The notes: generated by a model from the sequence alone, not told the origin. Numbered from the stretch's first letter, positions 1-9,389 are shown. The stretch is DNA of 19,727 nucleotides from B16-G9 sp964455635 (GCA_964455635.1 CAYVWX010000023.1:1-19727); one strand, 5' to 3'. Numbers and translations are program-made.

Positions 1-237
1 GGACCCGATGGAGCTGTTAATATTATTTATCGTAACGAAGACGAGGAGACAAGAAAAAAACGTGTTGACGAATATCGCGAAAATTTTGCCAGCCCCTATC
101 GTGCTGCCGAGATGGGTTACATTGATGAAATCATCTACCCGAGAGAAACACGAAGAAAACTGGTTGAAGCCCTTGAGATGACCAAAAACAAATCGGAACA
201 CAACCCGCCTAAAAAGCATGGCAACATTCCGTTATAA
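1..237 (+). CDS. Acyl-CoA carboxylase carboxyltransferase subunit, C-terminal fragment (propionyl-CoA carboxylase beta / methylmalonyl-CoA decarboxylase alpha type)
   Basis: The frame is open from the first base and ends at TAA 235-237, giving 78 residues of a protein that begins outside the window. The fragment starts with GPDGAVNIIYR, passes through FASPYRAAEMGYIDEII and ends in KKHGNIPL. This is the usual C-terminus of the biotin-dependent carboxyltransferase family (PccB/MmdA). In that family this subunit moves the carboxyl group between biotin and propionyl- or methylmalonyl-CoA in the cytoplasm. The fragment cannot separate a propionyl-CoA carboxylase beta chain from a methylmalonyl-CoA decarboxylase alpha chain, so no symbol is given. 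It converges on porV, which lies on the other strand. Confidence 0.88.
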   Translation, partial: GPDGAVNIIYRNEDEETRKKRVDEYRENFASPYRAAEMGYIDEIIYPRETRRKLVEALEMTKNKSEHNPPKKHGNIPL

Positions 238-261
238 ATAGTTGTTATTTAGCGTGATATT

Positions 262-294
262 CAAATTAAAACCGCAGGATTACAAATCCTGCGG
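262..294 (-). terminator. Probable rho-independent terminator of the porU-porV transcript
   Basis: A perfect 10-bp inverted repeat, CCGCAGGATT (272-281) and AATCCTGCGG (285-294), encloses a 3-nt loop. Read on the minus strand, the stem is followed at once by TTTTAATTTGA (271-261), so it suits transcripts coming from porV. On the plus strand no T-run follows, so stopping the carboxyltransferase transcript would be weaker. Similar short palindromes are dispersed in Bacteroidota genomes, so it may also be a repeat copy. Confidence 0.6.
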
Positions 295-315
295 AACCAA
301 CGCGATTTAAAACGC

Positions 316-378
316 TTAACTCCTAACTCTTAACTCCCAACTCCTAACTCCTAACTTCTTTCTCCCAACTCCTAACTC
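316..378. repeat. Heptanucleotide tandem repeat, 9 units
   Basis: Nine consecutive 7-bp units run in unbroken register with consensus CTAACTC. The variants are TTAACTC, CCAACTC, CTAACTT and one degenerate CTTTCTC at 358-364. The array lies between two convergent genes and its last base is the first base of the porV stop codon. It would be in the 3' UTR of porV. This looks like a simple-sequence (VNTR-like) tract; no coding role is seen. Confidence 0.9.
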
Positions 379-1595
379 TATTTGGGAGGAGTTCCCGTAT
401 TAACAACTTTTTTTCCAAAATCGAACACCAGCGAAAAGCGCATGGTATTTTGTAATGGGTTTTGCGTGGCATTCATCGGAATAAGATAGGAGAAATCAAG
501 CCCAAAAACATTGTAACGGATGCCAACGCCGAGGGTAGCATATTTACGGTTTCCTTTGGTTTTATCTTCCAGGAAAAATCCTCCGCGAAGTGCCAGCAAA
601 TCATTATACCAGTATTCGGTACCAAAAGCCAGATTAAACTCGCTCATCTCTTCCGAGAAGCCCTGAGGTGCATCGTACCACGATTGAATCATTCCGGTAA
701 TAGGCGATACATTGTTGTCCATGCCTGCTGCTATTTCGTAGCCTCCGCCGGGAATAGCAATGGGATTGCCGTTTTCATCGGTTTTATAAACCGGAGGAGT
801 AGGAACCAATAATTTATTAACATCGGCAAAGAAACTCATCTTGTTGTATTCATCCAGCTCGATGGTCAATCGGGGGCCTACACGAAAATTAGTTGGAATA
901 AAGTCCTTTTTAATGTTGCTTTTGCTGTACGAAATTTTGTTTCCGATGTTTGAAATATTCAATCCCCAGGCAAAGGTTGCAGGCATATTATTAAACCAGT
1001 TAACATCTTTTTGCCAGTACAAGGCAATATCGGCTGCAACGGCAATTCCGGCAGTGGTTTCCACTCCGCTTTGTCCGCCGTAACCCTGTGTAAGGTCAGA
1101 AAAGATAAACCGGCCAGCAACTGCCAGCGACAGGTTTTGATGCAATTTCCGGGCATAAGTACCATCAATGGCAAACTCATTGGGCTTGGCTGTAATGGTC
1201 GGATTTCCATCGTTATCGGTAAACTGAATTTCACCCATGGTAAAATAACGAAGGGTAGCACCAAAAGCCGAAAGGTCGTTAAACTTATGAAAATATCCCA
1301 CATAAGCCAGGTTTATATCGTTAACCAGGTTGCGAAGCCAGGGTGTGTATGCAATTCCAAATCCGTTTGTCTGCTCGGCAAAAGCATATTTGGCAGGATT
1401 CCAGTGCATGGAAAAAACGTCGGGAGCGGTGGCAACACCTGCATCGCCGTTTCCTCCTGCGCGTGCATCAGGGCTAATCATTAAAAAAGGTACGGCAGTG
1501 GTAATAACATTTTGATCGGGATAATTTATTTGTCCCATAGTAACCATAGTAGTTAGCAATAATCCTGTCAACAGTAAATTTCTAAATTTTATCAT
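378..1595 (-). CDS. porV: Type IX secretion system outer-membrane protein PorV
   Basis: The product is a 405-residue beta-barrel protein of the PorV/LptO (FadL-like) family. In the T9SS, PorV binds cargo leaving the translocon and carries it to the PorU sortase in the attachment complex. The start at 1595 is preferred over an upstream in-frame ATG at 1643 because it begins directly with a signal peptide (MIKFRNLLLTGLLLTT, cleavage probably near MG-Q at residues 21-22). The mature N-terminus has the family pattern TAVPFLMISPDARAGG and GDAGVAT...MHWNPAKYAF. The protein ends in alternating hydrophobic strands and a terminal FDFGKKVVNTGTPPK. It lies 68 bp downstream of a porU gene, and the porU-porV pairing next to gldJ supports the call. 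A good -7 box (1622-1629) suggests it may also have its own promoter. Confidence 0.93.
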   Translation of the reverse strand: MIKFRNLLLTGLLLTTMVTMGQINYPDQNVITTAVPFLMISPDARAGGNGDAGVATAPDVFSMHWNPAKYAFAEQTNGFGIAYTPWLRNLVNDINLAYVGYFHKFNDLSAFGATLRYFTMGEIQFTDNDGNPTITAKPNEFAIDGTYARKLHQNLSLAVAGRFIFSDLTQGYGGQSGVETTAGIAVAADIALYWQKDVNWFNNMPATFAWGLNISNIGNKISYSKSNIKKDFIPTNFRVGPRLTIELDEYNKMSFFADVNKLLVPTPPVYKTDENGNPIAIPGGGYEIAAGMDNNVSPITGMIQSWYDAPQGFSEEMSEFNLAFGTEYWYNDLLALRGGFFLEDKTKGNRKYATLGVGIRYNVFGLDFSYLIPMNATQNPLQNTMRFSLVFDFGKKVVNTGTPPK

Positions 1596-1621
1596 TTGTA
1601 TTTCTTTTAAAAAAAGGTTTG

Positions 1622-1629
1622 CAAATCTA
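1622..1629 (-). promoter_or_regulatory. Candidate -7 box of an internal porV promoter
   Basis: On the minus strand this reads TAGATTTG, a full match to the Bacteroidota -7 consensus TAnnTTTG. It would start transcription about 20 nt upstream of the porV ATG. No clear TTG -33 box lies at the usual 17-20 nt spacing, so this is a weak promoter candidate that would let porV be made apart from the two long porU genes. Confidence 0.35.
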
Positions 1630-1663
1630 ACGAATAAATTCAATTAATATTATTTAAGATTTA

Positions 1664-4600
1664 TCAATCCGTTAACTTTATTAGTTTTTGTCTCACAATT
1701 TCTTTTGAACCGTTGCTGCCCGACACCATCATTTCATATATAAAAACTCCTGCACCCGGATCATCGCTGCCGTTTACAACCGATTGCCATTCAAGAGGAA
1801 TGACAACTTCATTACCCACTCCTGACAATTTAGTTTTTTTGGTACCGACAAGCCTGCCCGTAAGGGTAAAAATATTTATGGTAACCGTTAAGTCGGTTCC
1901 ACCCGATTTATTGTAAAACCTTAAATTTGTATTATTTTTAAAGGGATTTGGATAAGCCACAACCTCATTCAGAGCAACATCGCCATTGGTTTTAACATAA
2001 AAACCGATTTGTTGTATGCTCGAATTACCCATTAAATCCCAGGCTCTTACAGCAACCGTATGGGCACCCTCACTCAAATCGTTCAGTGGTACTTCAACCC
2101 TTCCCGATTGATAACTATCCACATCAGGAGTAAAATAATTGTTTATTACCCGGGCGTTGGTATAATCATCATCCAAAACAAGCAGAATATCGCGGCCGAT
2201 GTTCATTCCCGTATGGCTTATGCCGTTAGCATCGGAAAGCAGGGCAACCAAAGTGGCGTTGCTGCCAATAAAATCGTTGTTTTCAAAGCCGGGCTTGTTC
2301 ATATACAACGATATATCGGGTCCCTGGTCGTCAGTGGCGGCATCTTCGTCAATACCACCGACAATTAAATTTTCGTAGTAGCCTGAAGCATCGGCAAAAC
2401 CAACGGTATCAACTGCATAGTAACTAATTCTGCCCTGTCCGTATTGAAAAGCTATTTCGGAGGGAACAACAAAAGTAAAGCTGAACTCTCCGTTTGAAAC
2501 AGAACATTTTCCCGAATAGAGTATTTTATCGTATAAAGTAAAATTCTGTTTAAAACTTCTGGGATCGTTTGCCCTGGTTTCGTAAACCGATTGTTTATCA
2601 AAAACTTTCGGATAAAGAAAACCGTTAAAATCATCAACCGGTGTACCGTTTTGAGTAATTTCGCCTTTCACGGTAATAGTAGCCATGGCTTGCACCGTAT
2701 CGGTAATTTTTCCGGTAACAGTCTGCAAGGATGTAGTAACAACTTTATATTTTGGGAAAGCGAGTTTTAACGCCGGATCGCCCAACAGGGCAAAATTTAA
2801 AAAGTTTGTATTTGAAGGCACTTTAGACATCCTCATCAAATCGCCGAGGCGGGGTAGTTCATTTCCTTCGGTATTTTTAAGATTGTAATAGATGCGGCTG
2901 TTCAGGGCGATATTGGCATGGGCATACGCCAGCCGCGTGGTAGTCATAAGCGCAATGCTTCCGCCGTTTTCATTTAAAAATACTTCTTCGCCCGCCGACA
3001 AAAACAACGGATCGTCAAAACGGCTAAACTCGCAGGTGTCGGTTATAAACAACGGCAACCTGTTGTAATTATTAAAGCTTCTGATGGAAGGCATATCCAA
3101 AATGTGTTCTTCCGACCATCCTGTAAGGCCGCCATGGCCCGTATAGTTCATGATTAAGGCACCGGCATCCACCTGCTCTTTAATAGCTTCATGGGCTTCG
3201 GGGTAACGATATCCTCCCGAAATTTTTTCACGGAAATAGGCATCGGCAAATATTTTATTAATATTCAACTGGGGAAAAGCCGTATCAACAATAGCAATAA
3301 GACTTTGTGCCTGATTAAGATGCAGATTCATATCCTGATCGTCGGCAACAAAACAGATGGTATTTCGCCAGTCGTGGCATACAGCTTCAGAAGCTTCGGT
3401 ATAGTTTTTAATTTTGGCAAGGGCAATATCGGCCTGGCGCGTAGTGGTAACCGGCAGTCTTCCGATGCCCACATCCAGATTACCCACTGCGTTAAGCCCT
3501 TCATCATCATCCAGCAAACCGAAAAAATCGTCGGTAGCAAACGAGGTTGTATATTTTAACGACTCGGCCGACTCAAAAGTGGGAACCATATTGTTGTTTC
3601 CTTCCACCCTGTTTTTATAGTCGAACGAAGCATCGCCAAAAAACAAAAGATATCCGGGTTTATTACCAAATGAACCTCGTTTATACAGCATACGAACAAA
3701 GTCGCGCAGGGCACTAACATCCTGCATCCCCGATGAAAACTCATTGTAAACCTGTTCGGTGGTTACCACTTCCGTAACAAGATTATCGTTTTTACGGTGC
3801 AAATCGGCCAGCTCGTGTGCCTGCGGTAAAAATATGGAAGGAGTTATTATTACAAAGTTAAGGTTTCCAATTCCGTGCAAATTTTGATTGGGAATTTGCC
3901 TGATAACCGAAGGCGATAAAAACTGCGTGCCGTCGAAAGCAATAAAACGCTGGTTTACTTCACCCTGAACGTTAAAGCTGACATCGGTTCCCGAACGTTG
4001 CAAAGCCATGGCTTTGGGATTGGCAACATCGGTAATGTCCCAGATTTCGATATTTTGCGGTACACTGCTCACTTCAAACTTATAAACATTGGCTGCGTTC
4101 ATGGAATAATGGTTGCCAAACAACATCTGCCCTTCCCTCCATTTAAGGGTACATTTTGCATTCAGCTCCAAATAGTCGAGCCAGCCAACTGCAGACAAAT
4201 CATCGGTTTCTCTGATAACATCAACAGTAAGTTTTTCGTTGCTGTCAACAAAGTTTTTAATTTTGGTAACCTGCTTGGCATAATAACCCGAATTGGGGCC
4301 TACATAATTAATGCGCGACGAATCGATAACCTGCCGGCCGTTTACTTTTACACTAAAGTAGGTAAATTTAACCCCCCGTGCCACGGCATGCAGTTTTACC
4401 GAAACCGATTGAGAAACAATACGGTTGGGAAAGTCAAAAACAAATTGCCGGCTGTTGGTATCAACTGCAAATCGTTCACCCACCCACAGCTTTCCCGATT
4501 TGGCTACATTTTCCAGGTCGTTGTCAACGGCAGCAAAATCATCAAAAGTGGTAAATGTTTCAAGGGGTTGCCCCGAAGGAGGTGTTATTTCGGAAATCCT

Positions 4601-5455
4601 TCTGCCGGGGGTATCACCAACGGTTAAAAAGTAAAAGGTTGTATCGGAATAGATATTGTTTTTGTGTTCATAATTTCCCGAAAAAGGATTGTAATACCAT
4701 ATTACAGGGCCTTGTGCGGCAAATAAAACGTAGTCAGCGGCATCAAAAACGCCATCCTCCTCACCTTTTACCTCAATGGCGTCTTCCGTTAAGTCGTCGG
4801 CTCTTGTAACATCGTTTGCTTCGGAAAGCATTCCGTTATATTGTCCGAATAGTTTAATATTTTTCGGGTTGATGTTGTTTACATCAATACCCAGATTTTG
4901 CAAATCGGAATAGGAAAGTTTATAAACCCCCGACTGCATAACACCTATTTTATACCAGGTTCCGGTATTCAACACCGACTCGCCGGCATACCGGTGAAGT
5001 GTTGTTTTTTCCGATTTGGGAGCATCGGCAGAAACAAATGAAGTAACAAGATTAAACTTTTTAAGTCTGATGATTTTATGCTCTTTTTTGGCAAGCGGCA
5101 GCAGATAAAGATGTGCAGCACCCTTGTAATACCGTATTTTTATTTGAAAATCACCGGTCAGGAGATCTTCGTCGGAATAGTGTTGTGATGGAAACAGCAG
5201 CGTATCAGCCTCAATCACATTAACAGTAACGGATATTTTTTGCGAAGGCGATACCGCCAGAGTGGTTTGGTAACAGGGAAGTGTAGCAAAATCGCTATAG
5301 CTGACAGAACCTGCAAACACCGGATACACCACTTTATAATCCCGTGCTGTTTCTGTTTCATCGTTTAACCAGTTAATTGAAACATACTGCATTTGCTGCG
5401 CCCAAATTATCAGGGGAGCAAAAAAGAAGAACACCAAAAACAGCCGTAGTTTCAT
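1664..5455 (-). CDS. porU: Type IX secretion system C25-type sortase PorU, paralogue 1
   Basis: A 1263-residue secreted protein of the PorU/gingipain (peptidase C25) family. In the T9SS, PorU cleaves the C-terminal sorting signal of cargo at the cell surface and links it to anionic LPS. A signal peptide occupies residues 1-19 (cleavage near WA-Q). An N-terminal beta-rich region follows, with NINPKNIKLFGQYNG near residue 195. The C25 domain lies around residues 530-900, with catalytic His774 in NYTGHGG and catalytic Cys808 in FITDTCEFSRFDDP. A C-terminal domain at about 1160-1263 starts with a YPNPF motif and looks like a type A sorting domain; PorU is known to keep its own. The gene follows porU paralogue 2 by 26 bp and precedes porV, so co-transcription is likely. 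No frameshift or lost catalytic residue is seen. Confidence 0.9.
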   Translation of the reverse strand: MKLRLFLVFFFFAPLIIWAQQMQYVSINWLNDETETARDYKVVYPVFAGSVSYSDFATLPCYQTTLAVSPSQKISVTVNVIEADTLLFPSQHYSDEDLLTGDFQIKIRYYKGAAHLYLLPLAKKEHKIIRLKKFNLVTSFVSADAPKSEKTTLHRYAGESVLNTGTWYKIGVMQSGVYKLSYSDLQNLGIDVNNINPKNIKLFGQYNGMLSEANDVTRADDLTEDAIEVKGEEDGVFDAADYVLFAAQGPVIWYYNPFSGNYEHKNNIYSDTTFYFLTVGDTPGRRISEITPPSGQPLETFTTFDDFAAVDNDLENVAKSGKLWVGERFAVDTNSRQFVFDFPNRIVSQSVSVKLHAVARGVKFTYFSVKVNGRQVIDSSRINYVGPNSGYYAKQVTKIKNFVDSNEKLTVDVIRETDDLSAVGWLDYLELNAKCTLKWREGQMLFGNHYSMNAANVYKFEVSSVPQNIEIWDITDVANPKAMALQRSGTDVSFNVQGEVNQRFIAFDGTQFLSPSVIRQIPNQNLHGIGNLNFVIITPSIFLPQAHELADLHRKNDNLVTEVVTTEQVYNEFSSGMQDVSALRDFVRMLYKRGSFGNKPGYLLFFGDASFDYKNRVEGNNNMVPTFESAESLKYTTSFATDDFFGLLDDDEGLNAVGNLDVGIGRLPVTTTRQADIALAKIKNYTEASEAVCHDWRNTICFVADDQDMNLHLNQAQSLIAIVDTAFPQLNINKIFADAYFREKISGGYRYPEAHEAIKEQVDAGALIMNYTGHGGLTGWSEEHILDMPSIRSFNNYNRLPLFITDTCEFSRFDDPLFLSAGEEVFLNENGGSIALMTTTRLAYAHANIALNSRIYYNLKNTEGNELPRLGDLMRMSKVPSNTNFLNFALLGDPALKLAFPKYKVVTTSLQTVTGKITDTVQAMATITVKGEITQNGTPVDDFNGFLYPKVFDKQSVYETRANDPRSFKQNFTLYDKILYSGKCSVSNGEFSFTFVVPSEIAFQYGQGRISYYAVDTVGFADASGYYENLIVGGIDEDAATDDQGPDISLYMNKPGFENNDFIGSNATLVALLSDANGISHTGMNIGRDILLVLDDDYTNARVINNYFTPDVDSYQSGRVEVPLNDLSEGAHTVAVRAWDLMGNSSIQQIGFYVKTNGDVALNEVVAYPNPFKNNTNLRFYNKSGGTDLTVTINIFTLTGRLVGTKKTKLSGVGNEVVIPLEWQSVVNGSDDPGAGVFIYEMMVSGSNGSKEIVRQKLIKLTD

Positions 5456-5481
5456 ATATTTTATTTTAGCAAACGATTATT

Positions 5482-8400
5482 TTATTTAATAAGAATAAGT
5501 TTAGAGCGCTTTACACCGACTTTTCCATCGCTGTTAACCACTTTCAGGTTGCAAATATACAAACCCTTCGATAACTTTTCACCACCATCGGAATCACCTT
5601 TCCAAACCAACTGCGACGACACATATCCCGTAGAGGAGAGGTTTCGCTTTATGGTTTTTACCAACCTGCCGTCAGCAGCATAAATATAGAGTGTAACTTC
5701 CAATGGCTGCCCGGCCTGATTGTGCGAAAACACAAAAGTTGTTTGGTCGTAAAACGGATTAGGATAGCTATACAGCGATGCGATATCAACCTCCGAACCC
5801 GTAACCACCTTAAAATCGATGGTTGCTTCCGACGAGTTATTATAAATATCCCATACTTTAAGGGTTAGTGTGTGCCATCCTTCTGACAGGTTTCGCAAAG
5901 GATACGAAATAACACCTTTATTATAGCGGTTCACCTCGGAACTGTAGAAATCGTTGAGAATGTATTTGTTATCCGATTGATTATCGATGGTGGCAACAAT
6001 ATCGTGGCCTATCCCGTTTCCGGTAGTGTTAATTCCGCTTTCATCTTCAACATAAGCTGTCAGCACCGGATCTTCGTTGGTAATACCGCCTGCTTTAAAA
6101 AGGGTGTCGTTCATAAAAAGTGCTATTTCAGGGCCTTCGGTATCGCCCGAAGCATCATTATTAAATCCGCCGATTACAATATTTTTGTAGTAGCCGACGC
6201 CATCCTGATTGTCGGAATTAAAATAGTAGCTTATCCGGCCTTTGCCATAATTGTAGCCTATATCTTTTGGAACCATAAAATCGAAGCTGAACAATCCGTT
6301 ATGAATACCGGCACTTCCGCTAAAGATAATACTTCGCCACATATAAAAGGCTTCAGGCTGGCTTTCGCTATCGGTTCCCAGTGTCATTATTTTACTCTTT
6401 TTATCGTAAACGGTAGGATAGATGGTTCCGTTAAAACCGGTAACAGGATTGTTATTTTCGTCAACAATAGTTCCTTCCACCAAAACATGCTGTAAGGCGT
6501 TTAGCGTATCGTACTCGTTATCAACAACCACATGCTGATTTATTTTTAATGTATTTGCTTCAAAATCGGGATAGGCAAGCTTTTGTGCAGGATCACCTAT
6601 TAAAATAAATTTCCGGTCGTTATCGCCTCCCACCACTTTTGAATTCATAATTACATCGCCGAAAGCAGGAAATTCACCCTCTTTTTTAGTAAAGAGGTTA
6701 TTTTGATAAATGGCCATGTTAAGAGCCAGATTAGCACTGGCATAGGTAGCACGCGAAGTTGAAAAAAGAGCAATACCGCCTCCGTTGGGATTTAAAAAAA
6801 CCTGTTCACCTGCCGACACACGGGCAGGGTCGTCGTAACGGCTAAACTCGCAGGTGGCGGTAATAAACGTTGTTAATTTATCCATGTTTGTCCACGAGTT
6901 AATGTCAGCAAGTTCCAAAAAGCGTTCATGTCCAAGGCCAATTTCGCCCCCGTGTCCCGAATAGTTAAAAATCAATGTTCCTTTATCCATGCTGTTGTTA
7001 ATAGCCTGATTTACCTGTGGGGCACGCTGTCCGCTGGGCGTTGAAATCTGCGGATAGGCATCTACATAAATTTTATTGATATTTATAACAGGGTAGGTGT
7101 TTTGCAGATAACCGGCCAGGGTTTCGGCATCGTGCATGTGTCCGTTGTAATCTTCATCATCAGCCAAAAAGGTAATGGTATTTCGCCACGAGCCAAATGT
7201 TTCGGCAGTTTTGGTGTCGTAATGTATTACCTTGTCAACTGCCATTTTAGCCTCTTCGTTATTGTCCACCGGAAAGCGGCCTATACCGATATCCACCTTG
7301 TCGTTTCCTCCCGTTCCTTCACCATCGTCAAGACAGCCGAAATAATCGTCGGTAGCCACCGAATTAATAATATTCAACGATTCCCACGATTCCCAACAGG
7401 GTACAAAATTGGTGTTGTCATTTATTCTGTTTTTATAATCGAAAGAGGCATCGCCAAACAGCAACAAATATTTTATCTTTTTTCCCGGATCACTTTCGTC
7501 GTAAAGACTTTTTACGAAATCGCGGATAGCGGAAATATCTTGCGCTCCCGATGAAAACTCGTTATAAATCTGATAGGTTGTTACCACAGCACAAACCATG
7601 TTGTCGGTATTTGTATGATATTGTGCCAATCTGTTTGCCTGATCCAAAAAATCGGGATGAGTAACAATTAAAAAGTCGATGTTTCGGATCGAATGCAGGT
7701 TTTGATTGGCTACCTCTTCTACAAATTCAACACTCTTAAATTCGCTGCCGTTAAAAGCAATAAACCTTTTAACCGGTTCAACCGTTGTTTTAAAGGTATA
7801 AACTCCGCCCGAATAGGATGTTTTTACAATTTTGGCATCCACGGGATCGGTAACATCCCATACGGTAATATTGTTTTCTCCCTGCAACCGGTATCCGGCA
7901 ACAGTACCACCGGTAAAAATATTACGAAACTGCATTTGATTGCCACTCATAATTAAATTCCGGTGGACATTAAATTCCAGGTAATCCAGATAACCTGTTG
8001 AGCTGTTGGAAGTACGCTGATACTTAACCTCAATATTCAGGTTGTCATCTTTTGCCAAAAACGATTTACTGCCTGTTCCCTGCCTGCCGAAACTATATCC
8101 GGTTGACGGGGTTGCCGAGACAGGAATTGATGAAATAAGCACATTATTATCGTAAACTTTAAACGTAGTTGACGTAGGCGAAAAAGCTGCAAAACTTCCT
8201 CTGAAATAGGCCTGTTCCGAAGCGATAAGGTTTGGAAAGTTAAACTGAAACGTTTGGTCGGTGTTAAAATCAAACACCTCACCTACCCACAAACGGCCTG
8301 TGGAAGCAATATTTTTTTCATCCAATTCGTGAACCGCATAATCGATAAAACTGTTTACCGTAACATCGGCATCGGCGGCAGGCGGATCAACTTCTTCTAT

Positions 8401-9285
8401 TCGTTTTGCCGGCCGGTTTAGGGCGGTGATAAAGTAATAGGCATAATCGTCGTAAATATTATCCTGATGCCTGAAAGTATTGGTAATTTTGTCCCAAACC
8501 CACTTTACCGGGCCCTGTGCATAAAACAAAATATAATCGCCTTCATTAAATTTGTTGTCATCTTCGCCCGCAACCTGTATAGGGTTTTCAACAAGGTCGT
8601 CATGGCGGAACAAATCATTCTGCTCGGGAAGCAAACCACCTCCGTTTCCAAAAACGGCAATATTTTTCGGGTTTACCGAAACATCGAACCCCATTTGGCT
8701 TAACTCGCTGTATGTAATCTTATAAATACCACTCTCCGAAACTCTTACCTTAATCCAGTTTCCGGATGCCAAAACAGAATTGGAAGCATAACTGCGTCTG
8801 TTCAACTCTGTTTCAACAACATCTTCAACCGTAATTACAAGGTTAAACGCTATCAGTTTCTCGTATTTCTGTAAAACAGGGTTATATCGTACCGGAACAA
8901 CTTTAACAACAGCAAAGGTTTGCTCGCGAGAAGTACTTTTAGCTACCTCAACTTTAAAAGCGGTATCTGTTTTGGTATTCGATAACAAGGCGGTTTCTTC
9001 ATCTGTAAGGTTACCGGTTTTTTCAACCTGTAAAGTAACTGACAACGAAACCTGCGCAGCATGAATGGGATATTGTTTTTGGAAATAGGGAACAGGATTC
9101 TGGTTGTGGTATAAAGCATTGGAAAACCGCATTCTGCTAAACGAATAATTTTCGTCAACTGCAATATGCTGGATGGGCTCCCACTGCAAATCTTCGCTAA
9201 AACGATAGTTAATATCCTGAGAAAACAGATTAAAAGGTGCAATAACAACAAAAAGTATGATAAAAAACAGTCCTCTGTGCAACAT
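5482..9285 (-). CDS. porU: Type IX secretion system C25-type sortase PorU, paralogue 2
   Basis: A 1267-residue PorU-family protein, colinear with the gene just downstream. The ATG at 9285 is preferred over one at 9333 because it opens a clean signal peptide (MLHRGLFFIILFVVIAPFNL, cleavage near FS-Q at 22-23). Matching blocks include VNPKNIAVFGNGGG, SVATDDYFGCLDDGEG and VDIGIGRFPVD. The catalytic pair is His778 in NYSGHGG and Cys812 in FITATCEFSRYDDP, 34 residues apart exactly as in paralogue 1. The C-terminal domain from about residue 1165 has a YPNPF motif and ends in KLILIK. It is the first gene of the porU-porU-porV group and is divergent from the PorP/SprF gene. Both copies look intact; which one is the main sortase cannot be told from sequence. 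A gingipain-like protease role for one copy is possible but less likely given length and context. Confidence 0.88.
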   Translation of the reverse strand: MLHRGLFFIILFVVIAPFNLFSQDINYRFSEDLQWEPIQHIAVDENYSFSRMRFSNALYHNQNPVPYFQKQYPIHAAQVSLSVTLQVEKTGNLTDEETALLSNTKTDTAFKVEVAKSTSREQTFAVVKVVPVRYNPVLQKYEKLIAFNLVITVEDVVETELNRRSYASNSVLASGNWIKVRVSESGIYKITYSELSQMGFDVSVNPKNIAVFGNGGGLLPEQNDLFRHDDLVENPIQVAGEDDNKFNEGDYILFYAQGPVKWVWDKITNTFRHQDNIYDDYAYYFITALNRPAKRIEEVDPPAADADVTVNSFIDYAVHELDEKNIASTGRLWVGEVFDFNTDQTFQFNFPNLIASEQAYFRGSFAAFSPTSTTFKVYDNNVLISSIPVSATPSTGYSFGRQGTGSKSFLAKDDNLNIEVKYQRTSNSSTGYLDYLEFNVHRNLIMSGNQMQFRNIFTGGTVAGYRLQGENNITVWDVTDPVDAKIVKTSYSGGVYTFKTTVEPVKRFIAFNGSEFKSVEFVEEVANQNLHSIRNIDFLIVTHPDFLDQANRLAQYHTNTDNMVCAVVTTYQIYNEFSSGAQDISAIRDFVKSLYDESDPGKKIKYLLLFGDASFDYKNRINDNTNFVPCWESWESLNIINSVATDDYFGCLDDGEGTGGNDKVDIGIGRFPVDNNEEAKMAVDKVIHYDTKTAETFGSWRNTITFLADDEDYNGHMHDAETLAGYLQNTYPVININKIYVDAYPQISTPSGQRAPQVNQAINNSMDKGTLIFNYSGHGGEIGLGHERFLELADINSWTNMDKLTTFITATCEFSRYDDPARVSAGEQVFLNPNGGGIALFSTSRATYASANLALNMAIYQNNLFTKKEGEFPAFGDVIMNSKVVGGDNDRKFILIGDPAQKLAYPDFEANTLKINQHVVVDNEYDTLNALQHVLVEGTIVDENNNPVTGFNGTIYPTVYDKKSKIMTLGTDSESQPEAFYMWRSIIFSGSAGIHNGLFSFDFMVPKDIGYNYGKGRISYYFNSDNQDGVGYYKNIVIGGFNNDASGDTEGPEIALFMNDTLFKAGGITNEDPVLTAYVEDESGINTTGNGIGHDIVATIDNQSDNKYILNDFYSSEVNRYNKGVISYPLRNLSEGWHTLTLKVWDIYNNSSEATIDFKVVTGSEVDIASLYSYPNPFYDQTTFVFSHNQAGQPLEVTLYIYAADGRLVKTIKRNLSSTGYVSSQLVWKGDSDGGEKLSKGLYICNLKVVNSDGKVGVKRSKLILIK

Positions 9286-9330
9286 ATTTATGAATTTAAT
9301 GGTCAAATGAAACGACACAAACAATAAAAC

Positions 9331-9361
9331 CAAAAATGAATAGTTTTATTATCAACGCAAA
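9331..9361 (-). promoter_or_regulatory. Candidate promoter for the porU-porU-porV group
   Basis: Read on the minus strand, TTTG (9361-9358) is followed after 19 nt by CATTTTTG (9338-9331). This is one mismatch from the TAnnTTTG -7 consensus, with acceptable spacing. The start of transcription would lie about 40 nt upstream of the porU paralogue 2 ATG at 9285. Confidence 0.4.
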
Positions 9362-9389
9362 TAAGACCGATTTATTATTGTCATAGTTG

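Noticed and set aside
316..378. CRISPR array
   Set aside because: The repeats are 7-bp and contiguous, with no spacers and no cas genes in the window.
1596..1643. Longer porV start at 1643
   Set aside because: It adds 16 residues ahead of a complete signal peptide; the ATG at 1595 gives the normal lipophilic N-terminus.
3998..4627. A 209-codon open frame on the plus strand within porU paralogue 1
   Set aside because: It is antisense to a clear, full-length porU coding region, has no recognisable family features and no start signals. It is a shadow frame.
5977..7554. Plus-strand open frames of 150-172 codons opposite porU paralogue 2
   Set aside because: They lie wholly inside an intact gene, show biased non-protein-like composition and match no family.
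1664..9285. Secreted gingipain-like virulence proteases
   Set aside because: Both proteins have PorU-like length and N-terminal architecture and sit beside porV; sortase function is the simpler reading.
9286..9333. Longer start for porU paralogue 2 at 9333
   Set aside because: The extra residues precede a full signal peptide and would cover the candidate promoter.
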